Source of the DNA: Blautia luti
GTDB lineage: Bacteria; Bacillota; Clostridia; Lachnospirales; Lachnospiraceae
DNA: 64,000 nucleotides
Assembly (NCBI RefSeq): GCF_013304735.1
Contig: NZ_JAAITI010000015.1
Coordinates: 1 to 64,000 of the forward strand
Reading direction: 5' to 3'
Every line of letters begins with the position of its first letter. Position 1 is the stretch's first letter. Positions 26,059-34,146 of the stretch are shown piece after piece. The notes below the pieces were generated by a model. That model saw only the letters and a program-made list of their open reading frames with translations, was not told where the DNA came from and ran no database searches. The position numbers and the translations under genes were made by a program.

Positions 26059-28227
26059 ATGGAAACAAGGATTGAATTGAAACAAGGATGGAAAATTTTG
26101 CAGGATGTTCATGATACAGGGGAAAAGATCGGGCTTTATGCTGCCAGGGAAGCAGATACTTCCGTAGGTTCCCAGGTGTCTGAATGGGAGGAACTGGAGG
26201 AACTGAAACATCTGCAGCTTATCTATGCCAGACAGCCATATTTCGGGCGTGAACTGAGATATTTCAATCAGGCACCCTGGTGGTACAAAACAGAGTTTGA
26301 AGTTCCGGATCAGAAAGTTACGGATGCTGTCCTTAAATTTACCAATGTGGATTATTATGGAAAAGTATGGCTTAACGGAGAATTTCTTGGAGAGCATGAA
26401 GGATATTCCGCTCCATTTTCCTTTAATGTAAAAGATAAGCTTGTTTTTGGAAAGAAAAATTATCTCATTGTAAAGGTAAGTTCTCCATGGGATGATGAGG
26501 TGGAGCTGGATGCACAGGATTCCAGAACCACCCTGGTAAAAAGAAATATGGTAAAAGGTACCTACGAACATTCTGATACATTTATCCAGAGAGATGTAAA
26601 TCCTGTAGGAATCTACGGAAAAGTGGAACTGATCCTGACAGAAGAAGGTGTTCTGGAAGATCAGACAGATCTGAAGTATGAACTGGATCCAGATGGAAAG
26701 AAAGCAGACGTATATGTGGAAACTGAAGCGCGAGGTCTGAAATCCGGGGAGACATATGATTTTAATGTAAGGATCCGGGAAAAAGAGTCCGGTCTTATAA
26801 AGGCAGAAAAAACTGTTCAGATAATGGCAGAGAAAGCAGAGACAGGCTTTAAATGTGAGCTTAAAGTGGAAGATGTCAGACTGTGGTCCACATGGGATCA
26901 TGGTTATCCCTGGATGTATCAGGCAGAACTTACGTTAAGCAGGGGAAAAGACATACTGAGCAGCAGAACAACGAATTTTGCTTTCCGGGACATTCAGATT
27001 GAGCGTAATGAAAAAATAACAAGATTCTGGCTTAATAACAGGAAGCTGTATATAAGAGGAACCTCTTATTTTCCGGATTGTTATATTTCCGCAATGACAA
27101 GGGAACGGTACCTGAGAGATCTTCTTAATGTAAAGGCGGCAGGTTTTAACCTGGTACGAGTACATGTCCACACAGAGCAGGAAGTTTTTTATGATCTGTG
27201 TGACGAGCTGGGAATTGCAGTTCTTCAGGATTCGGAGTACAATTGGACGCATCCTTCAACAGATGAATGGGCGCAGAGATTTGCAGATGTTTACAGAGAA
27301 AATGTGAAACTTCTGAAGCATCATCCGTCTCTGATCTGCTGGATCATTATGAATGAACCGGGATGTGTTGATCCGGATGGAAATGTGAGAAGGAGATTTA
27401 TGGAGGAAAATCCGGGACCTGCTCTGTATAGGGAGGTACAGAAGATGGATCCGGGCAGACCGATCATCAAGGGTTCTTTCTGCGAAGATGATCCGCTTAG
27501 CGGGGACAGCCACAATTATCTGGGTTCTTTAAGCGGTGGAGAATATGCAGATATTTATGAGCAGACAGAAAAGCTGAATACAGAGTACGGATTTGATGCA
27601 CCGGGCAGCAGTGAAAATCTGAAAACTGTTCCGGCGGTATATCATCGTCTGGAAAAACTGGTGGATGATATCCCGAAGATCCAGGAATATCAGTATAAGC
27701 TTCTGAAATATTATACAGAGCATTACAGGATCCAGAAATATGAACCTTGCTCAGGATATGTACAGTTTATGTTTATCGACCTGTGTCCTCAGAGCTTCTA
27801 CGGTTTATATGACTGGTGGGGAATTCCCAAAAAGGGTCTTCAGGCTATACTGGAAAGCAACGCACCAGTGGGTGTTTTTGCAAAGCACAAAGACCATCTG
27901 GACAGTCTGTATATTGTAAATGATACAGATGGAGCTTTGGGAGAGTGTGAACTTACATGGATCATTACAGAAACATTGAACGGAGAACTGGTGGAAAAGG
28001 GAAGTGTTAAAGCAGAAGTTCCGGCAGACAGCCGTGTCATGGTAAAAACCTTTGAGAAAGAATACGGAAAAGGCAAGAAGTGGAACCTTACACTAATTCT
28101 TTCTGATAATAGCGGTAAATGTATGGCAAAGAATACCTATCAGGATATCTGTACTTTGCTTTCAAGAGTTGATGGGCATCCGGACCGTATGAGCCATGAG
28201 TTTGGAATGAGACTCTACTGGGCCTGA
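26059..28227 (+). CDS. Glycoside hydrolase family 2 protein
   Basis: A 722-residue GH2 enzyme (beta-galactosidase/glucuronidase/mannosidase superfamily) with an N-terminal jelly-roll (NAPWWYK-like QAPWWYKTEFEVPD, VWLNGEFLGEHEGYSAPF), an Ig-like domain and the TIM barrel. The acid/base Glu433 is in IIMNEPGC and the nucleophile Glu509 in NTEYGFDA. No signal peptide, so it acts on imported sugars. It starts 9 nt after the second permease and belongs to that operon. Substrate is not deducible from sequence; absence of LacZ-type C-terminal domains makes lactose unlikely. Confidence 0.88.
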   Translation: METRIELKQGWKILQDVHDTGEKIGLYAAREADTSVGSQVSEWEELEELKHLQLIYARQPYFGRELRYFNQAPWWYKTEFEVPDQKVTDAVLKFTNVDYYGKVWLNGEFLGEHEGYSAPFSFNVKDKLVFGKKNYLIVKVSSPWDDEVELDAQDSRTTLVKRNMVKGTYEHSDTFIQRDVNPVGIYGKVELILTEEGVLEDQTDLKYELDPDGKKADVYVETEARGLKSGETYDFNVRIREKESGLIKAEKTVQIMAEKAETGFKCELKVEDVRLWSTWDHGYPWMYQAELTLSRGKDILSSRTTNFAFRDIQIERNEKITRFWLNNRKLYIRGTSYFPDCYISAMTRERYLRDLLNVKAAGFNLVRVHVHTEQEVFYDLCDELGIAVLQDSEYNWTHPSTDEWAQRFADVYRENVKLLKHHPSLICWIIMNEPGCVDPDGNVRRRFMEENPGPALYREVQKMDPGRPIIKGSFCEDDPLSGDSHNYLGSLSGGEYADIYEQTEKLNTEYGFDAPGSSENLKTVPAVYHRLEKLVDDIPKIQEYQYKLLKYYTEHYRIQKYEPCSGYVQFMFIDLCPQSFYGLYDWWGIPKKGLQAILESNAPVGVFAKHKDHLDSLYIVNDTDGALGECELTWIITETLNGELVEKGSVKAEVPADSRVMVKTFEKEYGKGKKWNLTLILSDNSGKCMAKNTYQDICTLLSRVDGHPDRMSHEFGMRLYWA

Positions 28228-28262
28228 GCTATCTGCAGCTCACAGGCACTTTCATCCTTGAC

Positions 28263-28291
28263 TTGTATCAAAAATCACAACATGTTATACT
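28263..28291 (+). promoter_or_regulatory. Promoter of the 83-residue conserved protein
   Basis: TTGTAT, 17-nt spacer, TATACT with TG one base before (extended -10). The -35 sits inside CTTGACTTGTATCA, a block also found at the edge of the dispersed repeat at 56689. Confidence 0.6.
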
Positions 28292-28335
28292 TTGTGTATA
28301 AAGGAAGATTTTCGGCGTGGAAGGAGCGATATTAT

Positions 28336-28587
28336 ATGCGTTTACAGAAAGTACAGGATGCTCTGAACAAAAAAAATATCAAATTCGAATACACAGAGGA
28401 AGATGGTTGTGGAAGTCTGGATTTCATGTTCCGTGGACTGAAATTCCATGTATGGGAATACGAGGACAACGGTTGGGGTGCCGAGACCAATATTTATGCG
28501 GCTGGAAGAAGTGAGGACATTGACGGAGATTATGAAGAGAAGATTTCTGCAGAGATTCTTTCCTGGCCGGATATGATCAATAACTGA
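28336..28587 (+). CDS. Conserved hypothetical protein, 83 residues
   Basis: A small soluble acidic protein starting MRLQKVQDALNKKNIKFEY and containing EEDGCGSLDF, FHVWEYEDNGWG and a GDYEEKISAEIL helix. It resembles a conserved small family I recall from Lachnospiraceae, for which I know no function. The ATG at 28336 behind AAGGAG is preferred to an ATG-less extension upstream. It has its own promoter and terminator and so is a single-gene unit. Confidence 0.75.
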   Translation: MRLQKVQDALNKKNIKFEYTEEDGCGSLDFMFRGLKFHVWEYEDNGWGAETNIYAAGRSEDIDGDYEEKISAEILSWPDMINN

Positions 28588-28606
28588 ATATAATAATATT
28601 GAATAA

Positions 28607-28650
28607 AGTGGCTGTAACTGAACGAATACGCTCAGTTACAGCTACTTTTT
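28607..28650 (+). terminator. Intrinsic terminator after the 83-residue protein
   Basis: AGTGGCTGTAACTGA pairs with TCAGTTACAGCTACT, followed by a T-run. Confidence 0.85.
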
Positions 28651-28674
28651 ATCGGAGAAAAGTTTTCTGAAGAA

Positions 28675-29345
28675 CTATAGCTGTACGTTCAGGTATTCAC
28701 TGGGAAACATCTGACAGTTCTTTTTAAAAACCTTGCTGAAGTAATTTCCATTGCTGAAACCAAGATGCCAGGCAATGTCGTCGAGAGTTATATCCGTAGA
28801 CTGCAGAAGCCGTTTCACCTCGGTGAGCTTTAACTGCATAGCATAGGAAAAAAGATTCTGACGTTTTTTTAAAACAATCTGGACAGATGCTCCTTACTTA
28901 GAAAAAAGATTCTGCAATATCGGCCAGGGAGATATTTTCCAGATAATGTGCATTGATATAATCAAAAACATCACTGATTACCCTACTGGTGAATGTAGAG
29001 CAGGGTTCGGGTGATGAAGCAGAATCGGAAGTCCCAGTTTTGCCTGCTTCACTTTCCAACTGAGAAATTGTGGCTGAAAGCGCATTGTTCAAATTCTGGG
29101 GATCAACAGGCTTCAGTATGTAATCAATAACACCAGCCTGGATCGCAAGTCTTGTATATTTGAAATCGCTGAATCCGCTGATCACACTGATTTTGCTGTC
29201 GATGTGAAGTTCTTCCGGCTTTTTTTAGAGCTGTATTCCGTCCATGACGGGCATTTTCATATCTGTGATAATAATGTCAGGATGCTCTTTGAGAATGATC
29301 TTCAGGCCATCTTCGGCATTATCTGCTTCCAGAAGATCACTGTTT
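28675..29345 (-). pseudogene. Decayed YesN/AraC-type response regulator
   Basis: Minus-strand pieces in several frames add up to a response regulator. Receiver residues read DIIITDMKMPVMDGIQL, a TAA stop, then KISVISGFSDFKYTRLAIQA and DYILKPVDP. The helix-turn-helix begins DIAESFF, continues in a second frame as LSKEHLSRLF and ends in a third as SYAMQLKLTEVKRLLQ and DDIAWHLGFSNGNYFSKVF. The first ~35 receiver residues and most of the middle region are missing. At least one nonsense and two frameshift lesions, so this is a clear pseudogene. Confidence 0.85.
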
Positions 29346-29370
29346 GCTCGGATTTATCCCATGGTGTTTT

Positions 29371-29613
29371 GAACTTCCGGATAAGGGATATGAAGAAGCT
29401 TGGGAGCAGATTGTGAATCCGGAAGGTTTTGCCTCCCCCCCCCCTGTGGCCCTACAACTGCGGAACAGAGACATCCACGGTACGGAGGCAGATTATGAAT
29501 GTCTGTGGAACGGCCCATCCTAGCCATTTTCAACGACACAGACACAGACAGCAATGGCAAATCTTCTGAAAGATTATCCGCAGACTTATGTGACAAATAT
29601 GGTCTATCCGTAA
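29371..29613 (+). pseudogene. Remnant of an MGH1-like glycoside hydrolase
   Basis: Plus-strand fragments in two frames read ELPDKGYEEAWEQIVNPEGF, GPTTAEQRHPRY and EADYECLWNGPS-stop-PFSTTQTQTAMANLL then KDYPQTYVT. The block ECxWNGPSWPF..TQT..AMANLL is characteristic of the MGH1-like/GH63-type (alpha/alpha)6 glycosidases; the expected Trp codon is TAG here. A 10-C tract (29435-29444) marks one frame change. Both ends are missing. Family assignment is from recognition of this motif only. Confidence 0.65.
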
Positions 29614-29647
29614 GGTTTTTGGTTGTTACTGAAAAAGATTTCATGGT

Positions 29648-30784
29648 TCAGGATTCCACATCAGTGACATTGATCTCATCCTGGAATCCGTCCGTATAAT
29701 GCAGCTCATAATCCTCTGTGATAAATACAGCCTGCACGCCTTTTTTCTCTGCAAATTTCAGCCCGTCTTTCAGGCCAAGGGCGAAACAGGTGGTGCTTAA
29801 GGCATCGCCGTTCACAGACTGGTCGGAGATGATCGTCACAGAAATCAGGCCGTTATCATAAGGATAGCCGGTTTGGGGATTCAGGATATGATGATATAAT
29901 TTACCGCCCTGCTTAAAGCACCTCTCATAAATCCCAGAGGATACAACGGATTTTCCGGCGATATCCATAACAGCCTCTGTTTCATTGCGGTCTGCAAAAG
30001 GCTTCTGGATGCCGATCTTGAAGGGAGTGCCGTTGGGCTTTGAGCCGATGCAGAGGACGTTGCCGCCAAGGTTGATGATAGCACTGTTTACGCCTTTTTT
30101 TACCAGAAAATCTTTCAGGCGGTCTGCAATATAGCCTTTGGCAATGGCGCCTACATCGAACTGGATGTCATCAGAGGGAAGTGTGATATCCTGCCCGTCA
30201 ATGGTGACGCCGTCGGAGCTGCACAGGGGGAGAACTTTCTGAATATCTGCATCATCCGGAGCCTTCGGGTCTTCTGCTGTGAAATCCCAGAGAGAGGTCA
30301 AAGGCGCAATGGCGATGTCAAAGGCACCGTCGGATTCCCTGGTGATATCGAGTCCTTCGGAAAGCAGAGCAGCAAGGTATTCGGATATATGCCATGTGTT
30401 TGTGGTGCCATTGACCTGGTAGGGAGTGGTCTGAGTTTCAATGGTTTGATTTGATACAGCGGAATCTGATATCCGGTGATTTAATTTATAAAGCTCGCTG
30501 TTCTCATTTGTCCGGCTGAAGATCAGCTCATACCTATCGCACAGTGCCAGACAGTCATCCAGGAGGGACTTATCCTGGGAATCGTAAATGGTGATCTGTA
30601 TGGCTGTGTTCAATTTGATGCTGCTGATGCTGATAGGCTCCTTCTCGGTGGCAGTGCTGGTGCCAGTGGTATTCTGGCAGCCTGTGAAAAGGAGCATTGG
30701 ACAGACAAGAACTGTGCACAATATTAAATAGAAGAAACGGGAATGTGAGCGGCTTCTTTTGGAATGAAAAAAATAAGTTGACAT
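29648..30784 (-). CDS. apbE: FAD:protein FMN transferase, ApbE lipoprotein
   Basis: A 378-residue ApbE-family enzyme that transfers FMN from FAD to a Thr/Ser of target flavoproteins such as RnfG/NqrC or FMN-binding-domain reductases. The N-terminus has a lipoprotein signal with lipobox LFTGC, so it works outside the membrane. Family motifs: DVGAIAKGYIADRL, INLGGNVLCIG, VSSGIYERCF and HHILNPQTGYP. The start with AGGAGA at 30784 is chosen over one 90 nt upstream. No target flavoprotein is encoded nearby. Confidence 0.92.
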   Translation of the reverse strand: MSTYFFHSKRSRSHSRFFYLILCTVLVCPMLLFTGCQNTTGTSTATEKEPISISSIKLNTAIQITIYDSQDKSLLDDCLALCDRYELIFSRTNENSELYKLNHRISDSAVSNQTIETQTTPYQVNGTTNTWHISEYLAALLSEGLDITRESDGAFDIAIAPLTSLWDFTAEDPKAPDDADIQKVLPLCSSDGVTIDGQDITLPSDDIQFDVGAIAKGYIADRLKDFLVKKGVNSAIINLGGNVLCIGSKPNGTPFKIGIQKPFADRNETEAVMDIAGKSVVSSGIYERCFKQGGKLYHHILNPQTGYPYDNGLISVTIISDQSVNGDALSTTCFALGLKDGLKFAEKKGVQAVFITEDYELHYTDGFQDEINVTDVES

Positions 30785-30865
30785 AATATTCTCCTGTTTT
30801 CTGATTGACTGACTTAACTGAAGAGCATTTATTTGATGCAAATCTATGTAGTACATGTGGATGGG

Positions 30866-30930
30866 GTTATTCACTTAACCGGATCAAGCAGCGACGCGGA
30901 TTGCGGATATACGCTTGACCGACATCGGAC
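30866..30930. repeat. Partial copy of the dispersed hairpin repeat
   Basis: TTAACCGGATCAAGCAGC followed by GCGGATTGCGGATATACGCTTGAC repeats the start and tail blocks of the element at 56533. The rest of the 30785-31106 gap holds only the ApbE promoter and an AAAGGAGAAA site for the HAD gene. Confidence 0.5.
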
Positions 30931-30946
30931 AGATTTATGAAATCTC

Positions 30947-30975
30947 ATTATACCATGTATTTCTGAAATCAGAAA
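30947..30975 (-). promoter_or_regulatory. Promoter of apbE
   Basis: Minus strand: TATAAT with a TGG just before (extended -10) and a weak TTTCTG 17 nt upstream. Confidence 0.5.
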
Positions 30976-31106
30976 GGCATATGCCTGTCGCAAAAATCAT
31001 TGTATTTTGCAATAATATAAGATATAATTTCTCCGAAAAAAGGACATATTTGCTATGGATCCGAATGATTGACCGGAATTTTTACAGATAAAAGGAGAAA
31101 TTTTTC

Positions 31107-31985
31107 ATGATAAAAGTAATTGCAAGTGATATGGATGGCACACTTCTTGGTGATGACCATAGAATCGCACCGGAAACCCTTGCGGCGGTCAGGCGTGCCT
31201 GCGATGCGGGAATCCGCTTTATGGTTGCCACCGGTCGGAATTTCCCCGGTGCCATGGAGGAACTGAAGGGAACAGAGCTGACCTGTGATTATGTGGTGAG
31301 CAGCGGTGCTGAAGTACGGAATCCGCAGCAGGAGGTTGTAAAGAGTACACCGATCTCTATTGAGCTGTGTGAGGAGGTCTACAATACGGCAAAAAAATAC
31401 CCGGTATCTGTAGCATTTTTTACGGATCGCTATGATTACCGTATTGGAACAAAGAAGGAAATTGAAGACGGAATCATTCAGCAGATCCGTCTTTTCAATA
31501 TGGACATAGATACCAGCGAGGAGATTGTACGGAAATCCCCGCAGTACCGCAGAATCGCCGGAAACACGAAAGGGATTTCCGATATCCGTTCCCTGGAGAG
31601 CAGCGGTGCGCCGATATATAAGATCTTCATTTTTGCGGCAGATGTGGAGCAGCTGGAGAAACTCAGCGATGAGCTGAAAGAAAATCCAGCCGTTGCAGTG
31701 GCTTCTTCCTTTATATATAATCAGGAGATTACAGCAGTAGAGGCGCAGAAAGGCCCGGTGCTGAAAGAATATATCGAGTCTCTGGGTTATACCATGGATG
31801 AGGTGATGGTCCTTGGTGACAGCCTTAATGATTATTCCATGATCTCCATGGATTTCGGCGCAACCGTTGCAATGGAAAATGCAGTTCCGGAGATCAAAAA
31901 GGCAGCAAAATACATCACAAAGAGCAACAATGAGTTTGGTGTGGCCTATGCTATCGATCAGGTTTTGGAACGCCAGGGAAAATAG
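31107..31985 (+). CDS. Cof-type HAD-IIB family phosphatase
   Basis: A 292-residue haloacid-dehalogenase hydrolase with a C2B cap. Motif I is ASDMDGTLLGDD (nucleophile and acid Asp), motif II the TGR of VATGRNF, motif III Lys before GPVLKEY and motif IV LGDSLNDYSMI. Members dephosphorylate sugar phosphates, FMN or PLP; substrate unknown here. An AAAGGAGAAA site precedes the ATG. Confidence 0.9.
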   Translation: MIKVIASDMDGTLLGDDHRIAPETLAAVRRACDAGIRFMVATGRNFPGAMEELKGTELTCDYVVSSGAEVRNPQQEVVKSTPISIELCEEVYNTAKKYPVSVAFFTDRYDYRIGTKKEIEDGIIQQIRLFNMDIDTSEEIVRKSPQYRRIAGNTKGISDIRSLESSGAPIYKIFIFAADVEQLEKLSDELKENPAVAVASSFIYNQEITAVEAQKGPVLKEYIESLGYTMDEVMVLGDSLNDYSMISMDFGATVAMENAVPEIKKAAKYITKSNNEFGVAYAIDQVLERQGK

Positions 31986-31995
31986 TTTTTCCCCC

Positions 31996-32024
31996 TTTTG
32001 AAAAAGTGTCATATATATTATAAT
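31996..32024 (+). promoter_or_regulatory. Promoter of upp
   Basis: TTTTGA, 17-nt spacer, TATAAT, giving a leader of about 100 nt. Confidence 0.6.
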
Positions 32025-32133
32025 GTAGAAAGATGAATACAGAAAAGCGAAAGGCTTGCATTCCGGTGTATGAAGCAGAGTGGAATGAGAAGTTTCGCTT
32101 TACAAAAAACACAGACAAAGAGAGGAAATCACG

Positions 32134-32772
32134 ATGGAAAAAATGAAAAATGTTTATATTATGGATCACCCGCTGATCAAACACAAAATTTCAATGCTCC
32201 GTGATAAAAATACAGGAACAAACGAGTTCCGTAAACTGGTGGAGGAAATCGGAATCCTGATGGGATATGAGGCGCTTCGTGATCTTCCTACAGAGGAAGT
32301 GGAAATCGAGACACCGATAGAAACCTGTAAGACACCGATGATCTCAGGTAAGAAGCTGGCAGTGATCCCGGTCCTCCGTGCAGGACTTGGAATGGTAAAC
32401 AGCATTCTCACACTGGTACCGTCTGCAAAGGTCGGACATGTGGGACTTTACCGTGATCCGGTAACACATGAGCCCCATGAGTATTACTGTAAGCTTCCTG
32501 AATCTATTGACGAGCGTATTTCAGTGATCGTTGATCCGATGCTTGCAACCGGCGGTTCTGCCGAAGCTGCCATTGATTTTGTCAAGAAACAGGGCGGAAA
32601 GAATATCAAGTTTATGTGCATCATCGCAGCTCCTGAGGGACTGAAACGTCTCCATGAGGCACATCCGGATGTACAGATCTACTGTGGTTCCCTTGACAGA
32701 GAGCTCAATGAAAACGCTTACATCTGCCCGGGACTTGGAGATGCCGGAGACCGTATTTTTGGTACTAAATAA
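32134..32772 (+). CDS. upp: Uracil phosphoribosyltransferase
   Basis: A 212-residue type I phosphoribosyltransferase making UMP from uracil and PRPP. The PRPP loop is [16 protein letters not shown]; other motifs are [10 protein letters not shown] and the uracil-binding C-terminus [12 protein letters not shown]. The ATG at 32134 with GAGAGGAAA is used. Length matches the family. Monocistronic, ahead of the ribosomal operon promoter. Confidence 0.96.
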   Translation: MEKMKNVYIMDHPLIKHKISMLRDKNTGTNEFRKLVEEIGILMGYEALRDLPTEEVEIETPIETCKTPMISGKKLAVIPVLRAGLGMVNSILTLVPSAKVGHVGLYRDPVTHEPHEYYCKLPESIDERISVIVDPMLATGGSAEAAIDFVKKQGGKNIKFMCIIAAPEGLKRLHEAHPDVQIYCGSLDRELNENAYICPGLGDAGDRIFGTK

Positions 32773-32796
32773 TTTTGAAAAAATCTTAAAAAATAC

Positions 32797-32826
32797 TTGA
32801 CACACCCGGCACTGTTATGGTATTGT
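32797..32826 (+). promoter_or_regulatory. Promoter of the rplJL operon
   Basis: TTGACA, 18-nt spacer, TATTGT, immediately before the L10 leader. Confidence 0.75.
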
Positions 32827-32834
32827 ACCTAAGA

Positions 32835-32952
32835 ACGCTGCCGAAGACAGTAGGTGCCGTAAGGCATAAGGATTAAAACGCCTACCGAGGTCCAAGTATT
32901 CTGAGTTAAGATTACACAAGGCCTTATTGCGAAGCAGTAAGGTCTTTTTTTT
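32835..32952 (+). promoter_or_regulatory. Ribosomal protein L10 leader
   Basis: The 5' UTR of rplJ matches the Firmicute L10(L8) leader: the kink-turn/GTPase-centre mimic CTGCCGAAGACAG, GGTGCCGTAAGGC and CCTACCGAGG. L10-L7/L12 complex binds it to repress its own operon. It ends in the terminator at 32918-32952. Confidence 0.92.
32918..32952 (+). terminator. Attenuator terminator of the L10 leader
   Basis: AAGGCCTTA pairs with TAAGGTCTT, followed by eight T, 60 nt before rplJ. It is the off-state of the leader. Confidence 0.85.
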
Positions 32953-33011
32953 AAACAGATTGACTTATTGCGACGGCGGTATACAAAATCTATAAGGAGG
33001 TGTACCATTTC

Positions 33012-33521
33012 ATGGCAAAAGTAGAACTGAAACAACCAATCGTAGAAGAGATCTCTAACAGCATTAAAGACGCACAGTCTGTTGTACTTGTAAACTACAG
33101 CGGTCTTACAGTTGAGCAGGATACAATTCTTCGTAAAGAGTTAAGAGAAGCTGGTGTTCAGTACAAGGTATATAAAAATACCATGATGCGTCGTGCATTC
33201 GAGGGTACAGCATTTGAGAGCCTCAGTGATCATTTACATGGCACAAATGCGATCGCTATCTCCGAGACAGACGCAACTGCTCCGGCAAGAATCCTTGCTA
33301 AATATGCAAAACAGTTCCCGGCACTGGAGCTGATCGCAGGTGTAGTTGAAGGTAACTACAATGATCAGGCCGGAATTCAGGCACTGTCCACAATTCCTTC
33401 AAGAGAGGAACTTCTTGGAAAACTGCTTGGAAGTATGCAGTCTCCGATCGCAAACTTCGCTCGTGTGCTTAATCAGATCGCAGAGCAGAATGGCGGAGCT
33501 GACGCAGCAGCTGCTGAGTAA
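33012..33521 (+). CDS. rplJ: 50S ribosomal protein L10
   Basis: A 169-residue L10: N-terminal rRNA-binding part (KQPIVEEISNSIKDAQSVVLVNYSGLTV) and C-terminal helix that carries L7/L12 dimers. The ATG at 33012 with TAAGGAGG is used rather than the GTG at 33000. It also acts as repressor through the leader. rplK and rplA are not upstream; upp is. Confidence 0.97.
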   Translation: MAKVELKQPIVEEISNSIKDAQSVVLVNYSGLTVEQDTILRKELREAGVQYKVYKNTMMRRAFEGTAFESLSDHLHGTNAIAISETDATAPARILAKYAKQFPALELIAGVVEGNYNDQAGIQALSTIPSREELLGKLLGSMQSPIANFARVLNQIAEQNGGADAAAAE

Positions 33522-33596
33522 TCCCAGCAACGTGCAATTGGCGGCATAACGACCGCATGATTATTAATTAAAATTTATAAATGGAGGGAAATTAAA

Positions 33597-33971
33597 ATGG
33601 CAAAATTAACAACAGAAGAATTTATTGCAGCAATCAAAGAATTATCTGTATTAGAGTTAAATGACCTTGTAAAAGCTTGTGAGGAAGAGTTCGGCGTTTC
33701 CGCAGCAGCAGGTGTTGTTGTAGCAGCAGCAGGTGCAGCAGGCGAGGCAGCTGAGGAGAAAGATGAGTTTGACGTAGAGCTTACAGAGGTTGGCGCTAAC
33801 AAAGTTAAAGTTATCAAAGTTGTTCGTGAGGTTACAGGTCTTGGACTTAAAGAGGCTAAAGCTATCGTTGATGGTGCTCCGAAGGTTGTTAAAGAGGGCG
33901 CTTCCAAAGCTGAGGCTGAGGACATCAAAACTAAACTTGAGGCTGAGGGAGCTAAGGTTACACTTAAATAA
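33597..33971 (+). CDS. rplL: 50S ribosomal protein L7/L12
   Basis: A 124-residue stalk protein: N-terminal dimerisation helices ([20 protein letters not shown]), Ala/Gly-rich hinge and C-terminal factor-binding domain ([19 protein letters not shown]). Starts behind GGAGGG, 75 nt after rplJ, and is followed by a terminator. Confidence 0.97.
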   Translation: MAKLTTEEFIAAIKELSVLELNDLVKACEEEFGVSAAAGVVVAAAGAAGEAAEEKDEFDVELTEVGANKVKVIKVVREVTGLGLKEAKAIVDGAPKVVKEGASKAEAEDIKTKLEAEGAKVTLK

Positions 33972-33995
33972 TCCAATCAGATCAGAAGTTTTAAA

Positions 33996-34041
33996 GGCTG
34001 TTGTGTCTGCCGGTTTACCGGCGGCACGGCAGCTTTTTTTT
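33996..34041 (+). terminator. Terminator after rplL
   Basis: GCTGTTGTGTCTGCCGG folds with CCGGCGGCACGGCAGC, followed by eight T. It separates rplJL from the genes downstream. Confidence 0.85.
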
Positions 34042-34087
34042 GCGCCAAAGTCAGATGACATTCCAGGTGGAGAATCTGTGATATACC

Positions 34088-34116
34088 TTGCTTTTTACGG
34101 TTAAAGAGGTGATAAT
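34088..34116 (+). promoter_or_regulatory. Probable promoter of the beta-helix gene
   Basis: TTGCTT, 17-nt spacer, GATAAT, about 30 nt before the CAAGGAGGAG ribosome site. Confidence 0.5.
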
Positions 34117-34146
34117 AAAATAAGAAGGAATGCAAGGAGGAGAAAT

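Noticed and set aside
28230-28246. Short GAGCT/AGCTC stem after the GH2 gene as a terminator
   Set aside because: Only five base pairs and no T-run; too weak to list.
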